Source: Candidatus Peribacteria bacterium RIFCSPHIGHO2_02_FULL_53_20
GTDB lineage: Bacteria; Patescibacteriota; Gracilibacteria; Peribacterales; Peribacteraceae
DNA length: 42,161 nucleotides
Direction of reading: 5' to 3'
Assembly (NCBI GenBank): GCA_001787585.1
Contig: MFXW01000047.1
Coordinates: 1-42,161, forward strand
The position numbers and the translations under genes are program-made. Positions 36,437 through 42,161 of the stretch are shown here, one piece after another. The notes beneath the pieces are model-generated. The model made no database searches. It was given only the letters and a program-made list of their open reading frames with translations, and had not been told where the DNA came from. Numbering within the stretch: the first letter of the stretch is position 1; each line of letters begins with the position of its first letter.

Positions 36437-37501
36437 ATGAAAAGCATCATCTGCAATCCCAGTTACGGAAATAATCCGTACATCCGGACAACGGAAATGG
36501 CTCTAAAGTTAAGCGACAAGCTCGGAGAGAATATTTCCGTGGTCGTTCCGCATCTGTATGGTGAAAAGCAGACACGCATCCTCCGCGAAACCTTCGGGGA
36601 AGATCCTCGTATTATTCTCGATGAAACATTCGGAATAATTCTCCGAAAAATATTCTTCGAGGGTACTTCGTATGCTGCGTTTCTAGAACAATGGATGGGT
36701 GAGTCAGATGCAATCAGTGAGGAAGCGCAGGAATATCTGCATGCAACGTATGACATTCTTTGTGAAATCAGCCGCTCCCCTCTTCTGAATCTCGGGATTT
36801 CACCAGCATTTTACAACTCCTGGTTCCGCACATCAGTCATTCTCGAGAGAGCGGCAACCGAACCCGCAATCGCGATCGATAAGACGCTCTTACAAACCGC
36901 AGCGGAAAAATTCCGTGCCTTGGAATCCCGATACCAGCTTCATATGATCAGCGTGCCGGGCACATTCGATCCCGGAAAAGACGATACGCCTATTCCTCTC
37001 GGCGTTTCCCTGCCCGTGGTCGATGAACAGGTTGTGCAGCACGGCGTATATGTCACCGTCAGTGGTATTCCGGATGTCGGTCCCCTGCAAAGTATCGCCG
37101 ATCGCCTGGGAATCAAAATCTACGCATCCGATTCTGCAAAGATCCAGAGGTCTGTACATGCCCTTCCCGGCATTCTCGCGCATCAGGAAATTGTTGCGCA
37201 CATCGCGCGCGCCGGATGGGGAGCCATTGGTACTTCCCTCGCCACCGGCACTCCACTGATTGTTCCCGCATATCAGAAAGACGAAGATCCGGAGATTTTC
37301 TTCAACATCCGCCGCATTGAAGAACTTGGACTTGGCGTGGAATTCCGTAATCAGACGGCAACCGAACTTTTGGCAATGATGAAGATTTTGCGACCAAGAA
37401 TCGCGGAATACCGTGAAAAACTATTGGAGCAATTCGGAACGCTGGATGGGGCACAAATGGCTGCAAACATCATTGCTGAGAAATTATTGGAAAATTATTG
37501 A
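36437..37501 (+). CDS. Putative GT-B glycosyltransferase-like protein
   Basis: C-terminal HIARAGWGAIGTSLATGTPLIVPAYQKDEDPEIFFNIRRIEELGLGVEF resembles the donor-site region of GT28/MurG-like enzymes; N-terminus not assigned. Confidence 0.5.
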   Translation: MKSIICNPSYGNNPYIRTTEMALKLSDKLGENISVVVPHLYGEKQTRILRETFGEDPRIILDETFGIILRKIFFEGTSYAAFLEQWMGESDAISEEAQEYLHATYDILCEISRSPLLNLGISPAFYNSWFRTSVILERAATEPAIAIDKTLLQTAAEKFRALESRYQLHMISVPGTFDPGKDDTPIPLGVSLPVVDEQVVQHGVYVTVSGIPDVGPLQSIADRLGIKIYASDSAKIQRSVHALPGILAHQEIVAHIARAGWGAIGTSLATGTPLIVPAYQKDEDPEIFFNIRRIEELGLGVEFRNQTATELLAMMKILRPRIAEYREKLLEQFGTLDGAQMAANIIAEKLLENY

Positions 37502-37509
37502 AGTAGGTG

Positions 37510-37744
37510 GGTGGGTTCCGCGCGCCACGGGGGGTGCCGGGGAAGACCCTGTTTTCCGCCCGCAGGCGGAAGTCGAGATGGAAACGCCGAATCCTTGCAG
37601 GCGTTTCCATCGAGACACAGGGTCGAGTAGTTCGAAAAACTCACTACAGGCTCCGGGGCTTGGCGCGGCCTGCCCTGAGCTGGGTCGAAGGGTGGGCTTT
37701 TCTTTGCTACTTTACTTTTGTCCGGCAGACAAAAGAAAGTAGAT
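37510..37744. repeat. Structured intergenic element, copy 1 (multi-stem with terminal CTACTTT...AAAGTAG hairpin)
   Basis: Shares GGTTCCGCGCGCCACGGGGGGTG, CCCTGTTTTCCG, GCCGAATCCTTGCAGGCGTT, GAGACACAGGG and TTTGTCCGGCAGACAAAAGAAAGTAGA with 39507-39703. Confidence 0.9.
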
Positions 37745-37771
37745 ACTGTTAGCATCGACCCAACTCAACCT

Positions 37772-38740
37772 ATGGTAAAAATTATCGCCGAACTCTGCCA
37801 AAACCACTGCGGCGACCGCTTGCTTCTTTCGGAAATGATTGCTGCTGCAGCCGAAAACGGCGCGGACATCGTCAAATCCCAGATTATCTTCTCCGAAGAC
37901 CTCATGCATCGACCACAGTTTGATGAAGGAAAAATCCTCTCAGACGGCACCGTTATTACGATCAAGCGCCCATATGCCGCGGAATATGAACGACTGAAGG
38001 TGCTCGATCTCGCAGAGGACGACCATCGGTTCTTCATCGATGAATGCAAACGCAGGAAAGTCCTTCCGATGACTACTATCTTCAGCCGCAATCGTATTCT
38101 GTTTGCCGCTTCCCTGCCCTGGCCGCGTCGCATTGTAAAAGTCGCCAGCTATGACTGTGCAAGTTTTCCGATGCTCGAGGAGCTTGCAGAGCGCTTTGAC
38201 CATGTCTACATTTCCACAGGCGCAACGTTCGACGAAGAAATCGCGAAGACTGCGGATATCATGCACAAAGCCGGAAGAACATTCTCACTGCTCCACTGCG
38301 TGACGAGTTACCCGAATACGATGGAGATGTGCAATCTCCGCCGCATGCAGTGGCTCAAGCAATTCACGCCCTCCATTGGTTGGTCTGACCATACGCTTGT
38401 GAAGCGTGACGGTCTCAAGGCGAGCAAAGCGGCAATCGCCCTTGGAGCGGATGTGATTGAGCGGCACTTCACCATCCTTCCCGAAGACAAAACCAAAGAT
38501 GGTCCTGTTTCGATCACACCTGCGATGCTGAAGGAATTGAAAGAATTTTCTGCGCTTGATGTCGCGACCCAGACAAAGGAAATCCGGAAAGAGATCCCCG
38601 ATTGGGAAACGATCCTCGGTACTGAAACACGACCATTAACGCCGACAGAGCTGCTGAATCGCGATTATTACCGTGGGCGGTTTGCGAGCAAGGTGAATGA
38701 CCAATGGGTGTATAACTGGGAACGCGCAGCGATCATATAA
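37772..38740 (+). CDS. NeuB-family nonulosonic acid synthase paralogue 3, no recognisable SAF domain
   Basis: VKIIAELCQNHCGDRLLLSEMIAAAAENGADIVKSQIIF; SLLHCVTSYPNTMEMCNLRRM; IGWSDHTLVKRDG; VIERHFTILPEDKTKDGPVSI. Confidence 0.85.
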   Translation: MVKIIAELCQNHCGDRLLLSEMIAAAAENGADIVKSQIIFSEDLMHRPQFDEGKILSDGTVITIKRPYAAEYERLKVLDLAEDDHRFFIDECKRRKVLPMTTIFSRNRILFAASLPWPRRIVKVASYDCASFPMLEELAERFDHVYISTGATFDEEIAKTADIMHKAGRTFSLLHCVTSYPNTMEMCNLRRMQWLKQFTPSIGWSDHTLVKRDGLKASKAAIALGADVIERHFTILPEDKTKDGPVSITPAMLKELKEFSALDVATQTKEIRKEIPDWETILGTETRPLTPTELLNRDYYRGRFASKVNDQWVYNWERAAII

Positions 38741-38792
38741 CGGAGATTCCCGATACACCGATACACCGATATCCGATATTCTCATCGCAGCA

Positions 38793-39503
38793 ATGACACG
38801 CACGCCCTCTGTCCTCGGCATCATTACTGCTCGCAGCGGCAGCAAAGGCATCCCGAATAAAAATATCGCGCCGCTCAAAGGCAAACCCCTCATCGTCTAT
38901 ACGATTGAAGCGGTACAGAACAGTAAACTCCTCACGCGTACCGTTGTTTCCACAGATAGCGAGGAGATCGCCTCGATCGCAAAGAAGCATGGTGCGGAAG
39001 TGCCGTTCCTGCGCCCTGCGGAACTCTCGACGGACAGCGCCCTCGCTCTCGACGTTCTCGCCCATGCGATCACACACTGCAAGGAACACGACGACCAATC
39101 GTATGATTACGTCATGATGCTCCAACCGACTTCTCCGCTGCGGACGGGCGAAGACATCGACGCCTGCATTCGCATCGCCGCCGAAACCGACGCCGACTCC
39201 GTCTTCAGTATGAAAGAGCTGCCCGACTTCGCTCCGCAGAAGATCAAGACGATTGAGAATGGCGAGATCAAGCCCTTCATTGCGGAGGAAAAAGGACAGT
39301 CCGCTCCACGTCACAAAGCCAAAAAAGCCTATAAGAGAAACTGTGCCGTGTACCTCACGCGCACAAATCTGATTCTCAAGGGTGATCAGTTCGGCAAGAA
39401 ATCGATGGCGTACGTGATGCCCCAGGAACGCAGTATCGACATCAATGATCCTGTGGATCTGGAACTGGCGGAGTTTTGGATGAAGAAACTCAACATGCTC
39501 TAA
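38793..39503 (+). CDS. Acylneuraminate cytidylyltransferase (CMP-nonulosonate synthetase), second copy
   Basis: VLGIITARSGSKGIPNKNIAPLKGKPLIVYTI; DYVMMLQPTSPLRTGEDIDACI; YKRNCAVYLTRTN. Confidence 0.93.
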   Translation: MTRTPSVLGIITARSGSKGIPNKNIAPLKGKPLIVYTIEAVQNSKLLTRTVVSTDSEEIASIAKKHGAEVPFLRPAELSTDSALALDVLAHAITHCKEHDDQSYDYVMMLQPTSPLRTGEDIDACIRIAAETDADSVFSMKELPDFAPQKIKTIENGEIKPFIAEEKGQSAPRHKAKKAYKRNCAVYLTRTNLILKGDQFGKKSMAYVMPQERSIDINDPVDLELAEFWMKKLNML

Positions 39504-39506
39504 GCC

Positions 39507-39703
39507 GGTGGGGTTCCGCGCGCCACGGGGGGTGAAGGGGGAGGCCCTGTTTTCCGTCCGCCTCAGCGGACGGAAGTCGAGCCGGGAATGCCGAATCCTT
39601 GCAGGCGTTCCCGGCGAGACACAGGGCCGGGCGGAGGGGTTCTGGCGCGCGGTGGGCTTTTCTTTGCTACTTTCTTTTGTCCGGCAGACAAAAGAAAGTA
39701 GAT
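39507..39703. repeat. Structured intergenic element, copy 2
   Basis: Nested inverted repeats: 39516-39525/39643-39652, 39543-39550/39621-39628, 39552-39561/39566-39575, 39581-39592/39604-39615, 39667-39681/39687-39701. Confidence 0.9.
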
Positions 39704-39761
39704 CTCGAATACATGGCAAATGCGGTTTAATTATCACTGCGTACGCTACAATTTCTTCGCA

Positions 39762-40709
39762 ATGCCTCTAAAAATTTTATGCACCGTCGGCGACGCCTAC
39801 CCCGCAGAAGCTAAAAGCATTCTGGAATCCATCGGCACCGTTGACTACGCACTGCCTACGCAAAAACAGATTGCCAAAATCATCGGCAAGTACGATGCCG
39901 TCGTCGCACAACTTGGAGTGACTTTCAGTGAGGAAGTCCTGAAGCATGCGAAGAAACTCCGTGTCATCGCAAGCGCCACGACGGCGACGGACCATATCGA
40001 CCATGCAGCAGCGAAGAAACGCGACATCAGGGTCATCAGCCTCAAAGGGGAAACCGCATTCCTGAAAACCATCCCCTCTACGGCAGAGCACACATGGGGA
40101 CTGCTCCTTGCGCTGCTGCGTCACATCGTCCCCGCATCGAACGCTGTTATAGGGGGAACATGGAACGGAAAGCCTTTTGCAGGTACGGAGCTTCAGGGAA
40201 AGACTCTCGGAATCATTGGCGTAGGGCGACTGGGGACGATTGTTGCCGGCTACGGAAAGGCATTCGGATTGCATGTCATCGGTTGTGATCTGAAGAAAAT
40301 CCCGCAATCGGTATGCAAGCAGGTGCCGATGGATATGCTTCTGCGCACGAGCGACATCGTCTCTTTGCATGTGCACCTCACGCCGGAAACAAAGAACATG
40401 ATCGGAGCTGCCGAACTCAACAAGATGAGACCAACCGCGGTTCTCATCAATGCCGCCCGCGGCGGCATCGTCGATCACGATGCACTCTTGCGGGCACTCA
40501 AATCTAAAACAATAGCGGGCTACGCCGCCGACGTGCTTGCGGGGGAAATGCAATTCGGCACAGATAGTTCCGCGCATCCTCTGGTGCGGTACGCCAAAAC
40601 ACATGCCAACGTTCTTCTGACGCCGCACATCGGTGGGCGCACAACAGAAGCTAGGAGGAAAACCGACGTCTTTATCGCAGAGAAACTCAGGATTGCGCTC
40701 ACTCCATAA
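39762..40709 (+). CDS. D-isomer-specific 2-hydroxyacid dehydrogenase
   Basis: LQGKTLGIIGVGRLGTIVAGYGKAFGLHVIGCD; SDIVSLHVHLTPETKNMIGAAELNKMRPTAVLINAARGGIVDHDALLRAL; LLTPHIGGRTTEA. Confidence 0.93.
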   Translation: MPLKILCTVGDAYPAEAKSILESIGTVDYALPTQKQIAKIIGKYDAVVAQLGVTFSEEVLKHAKKLRVIASATTATDHIDHAAAKKRDIRVISLKGETAFLKTIPSTAEHTWGLLLALLRHIVPASNAVIGGTWNGKPFAGTELQGKTLGIIGVGRLGTIVAGYGKAFGLHVIGCDLKKIPQSVCKQVPMDMLLRTSDIVSLHVHLTPETKNMIGAAELNKMRPTAVLINAARGGIVDHDALLRALKSKTIAGYAADVLAGEMQFGTDSSAHPLVRYAKTHANVLLTPHIGGRTTEARRKTDVFIAEKLRIALTP

Positions 40710-40841
40710 CAGAGAGAAATGCCTGCCTGAAAGAGGCAAGATGAATGCATTTTTTTCTCTATCCATAGCCATTTATTGCTTTTACTTCTCCGTGCAATCT
40801 TCTGTTGCATTCACTATGGCAACCTGACAAACTGCAGCCTC

Positions 40842-41603
40842 ATGGAGCAAACGAAACCGGCTACGGCCACGTCCGTTCACGAACACGCCCTTCTGAAAAA
40901 AGTACTCCGCACACTGCACTTGTGGGAGTTTGGTTATCACGTTCGAGAATTTTTCTGCCAGTTGCTTCGTGTGGATTACATCCGACGCCTTGTGGACATT
41001 GTTCGATACCTGTATTACGCAGGTCTTCTGCGCCGCATGAGAATATTGGAACCCGATGGTCTGCGCGTGGATGCAGTGAAGCACAATATGGCACAAATGA
41101 GGAAGTGGATGGGAGTTTCACGGTCCAATCATTTGCTGTACCCGCTCTCGGCTCTCCATCTTAGTAAGGCCTCTCCGGTGCTCAGTATCGGTCCGCGCAC
41201 AGAGGGGGAGATTTTAAATCTCATGGCGATGGGATTTCACAACGTTCGGGCCGTTGACCTTATTTCTTATTCGCCATGGGTCGATCTTGGGGATATGCAC
41301 GCGATGCCTTACAAAGATCATGAGTTTGCAATCGTCATCATGGGATGGGTGCTCGCGTACAGTCTTACGCAGGAAAAAGCAGCTCAGGAGGTTATCCGCG
41401 TCACGCGCAACGGCGGCATCATCGTAGTGGGGGTTCAGTATCACACAAAGACTCTGAAGCAATTTTACAAAAAACTGGAATCTGTGCAGGAGATTCTTGC
41501 GCTTTTTGCTCCTCATGTCGATCGTGTCCTTTTTTCGCAGGATCTCCCCGATCATCCCTGCACCAAATGGGAACTCATGGTGATGTTTTCCATCAAGAAA
41601 TGA
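40842..41603 (+). CDS. SAM-dependent methyltransferase-like protein
   Basis: PVLSIGPRTEGEILNLMAMGFHNVRAVDLISYSPWVDLGDMHAMPYKDHEFAIVIMGWVLAY...EVIRVTRNGGIIVVGV follows class I MTase topology. Confidence 0.65.
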   Translation: MEQTKPATATSVHEHALLKKVLRTLHLWEFGYHVREFFCQLLRVDYIRRLVDIVRYLYYAGLLRRMRILEPDGLRVDAVKHNMAQMRKWMGVSRSNHLLYPLSALHLSKASPVLSIGPRTEGEILNLMAMGFHNVRAVDLISYSPWVDLGDMHAMPYKDHEFAIVIMGWVLAYSLTQEKAAQEVIRVTRNGGIIVVGVQYHTKTLKQFYKKLESVQEILALFAPHVDRVLFSQDLPDHPCTKWELMVMFSIKK

Positions 41604-41658
41604 CCACAACCGCAGCGTGGTCATGTTCATCATGAAGCCGTATGGTTATACTCCGCAC

Positions 41659-42161
41659 ATGGCACTCGATATTTCGCTTGTAGAAAGCATTCCCGGATGG
41701 CTCACACGGAGAGAGGCAAATCTCCTGTATAACTTTGCCCGGCGGTGCACCGGCAAAGGAGTGATCCTCGAAATCGGGTCATGGAAAGGAAAATCCACCG
41801 TCTGCCTCGCACAGGGATCGCGCGACGGAGCCGGGGTACCGGTACATGCCGTCGACCCGTTCACCGGCTCCTCCGAGCATGGACAGGTCTTCACCTTCCC
41901 GGAATTCCAAGACAATATTCAGCGCTCGGGAGTCTCATCACTGATTGTTCCTCACAAAAAAACGTCAGAGGGAGCGGCACAAGGATGGACGAAACCCATA
42001 GAGCTTCTATGGATTGATGGAGCACACGAGGAGGAATTCGTCCGGCTGGACTACACCCTATGGGCACCCCACCTCGTACAAGGCGGCGTCATCGCCTTTC
42101 ATGATTCCACCGATCCCGGCGTCTGGCCGGTTATCGATGCGTTCCTCTTCATGGGGAATTC
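41659..42161 (+). CDS. Class I SAM methyltransferase (Methyltransf_24-like), 3' truncated by the window
   Basis: Manual translation MALDISLVESIPGWLTRREANLLYNFARRCTGKGVILEIGSWKGKSTVCLAQ...VHAVDPFTGSSEHG...IELLWIDGAHEEEFVRLDYTLWAPHLVQGGVIAFHDS; open to window end, absent from ORF track. Confidence 0.85.
   Translation, partial: MALDISLVESIPGWLTRREANLLYNFARRCTGKGVILEIGSWKGKSTVCLAQGSRDGAGVPVHAVDPFTGSSEHGQVFTFPEFQDNIQRSGVSSLIVPHKKTSEGAAQGWTKPIELLWIDGAHEEEFVRLDYTLWAPHLVQGGVIAFHDSTDPGVWPVIDAFLFMGN

Noticed and set aside
38733-39737. 334-aa minus-strand ORF opposite the CMP-synthetase gene
   Set aside because: Shadow of a conserved + strand gene (clear cytidylyltransferase motifs); its translation shows no domain.
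39777-40772. 331-aa minus-strand ORF opposite the 2-hydroxyacid dehydrogenase
   Set aside because: Antisense frame of a well-conserved gene with GxGxxG and active-site motifs; low-credibility Cys/His/Arg-rich translation.
1-42161. tRNA, rRNA or transposase genes
   Set aside because: None recognised by eye in either strand; a tRNAscan/Infernal run would be needed to exclude small RNAs.

Overview
The window is a dense surface-glycan biosynthesis locus of about 42 kb from a bacterium using the standard code. Lineage is not determinable from this sequence; gene style and repeats would fit a candidate-phylum genome, but that is a guess. The core (about 18.4-30.5 kb) encodes a complete UDP-linked legionaminic-acid-type nonulosonic acid route: 4,6-dehydratase, DegT aminotransferase, PglD/NeuD acetyltransferase, NeuC hydrolysing 2-epimerase, NeuB synthase and CMP transferase. 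It also carries a PseA/WbpG-HisH-HisF acetamidino-forming module and an extra SDR, GNAT and GSA-type aminotransferase. Two further NeuB paralogues and a second CMP-sugar synthetase are present. Flanking genes include glycosyltransferases, nucleotide-sugar dehydrogenases (one fused to CBS domains), GDP-mannose 4,6-dehydratase, a polysaccharide deacetylase, a large DUF4215/LamG-type Cys-rich secreted protein and a CotH-like/beta-helix protein. Non-coding signals worth attention are: (1) two intergenic copies of a ~200-235 nt element whose stems show compensatory changes; (2) repeated -10-like hexamers placed about 6-9 nt before start codons, suggesting leaderless transcription; (3) heptamer-periodic palindromic repeats, one inserted in frame inside a CDS; and (4) an AT-rich insert with a ClpP-like gene bracketed by decaying copies of an epimerase 3' end. 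No tRNA, rRNA or CRISPR array was recognised.
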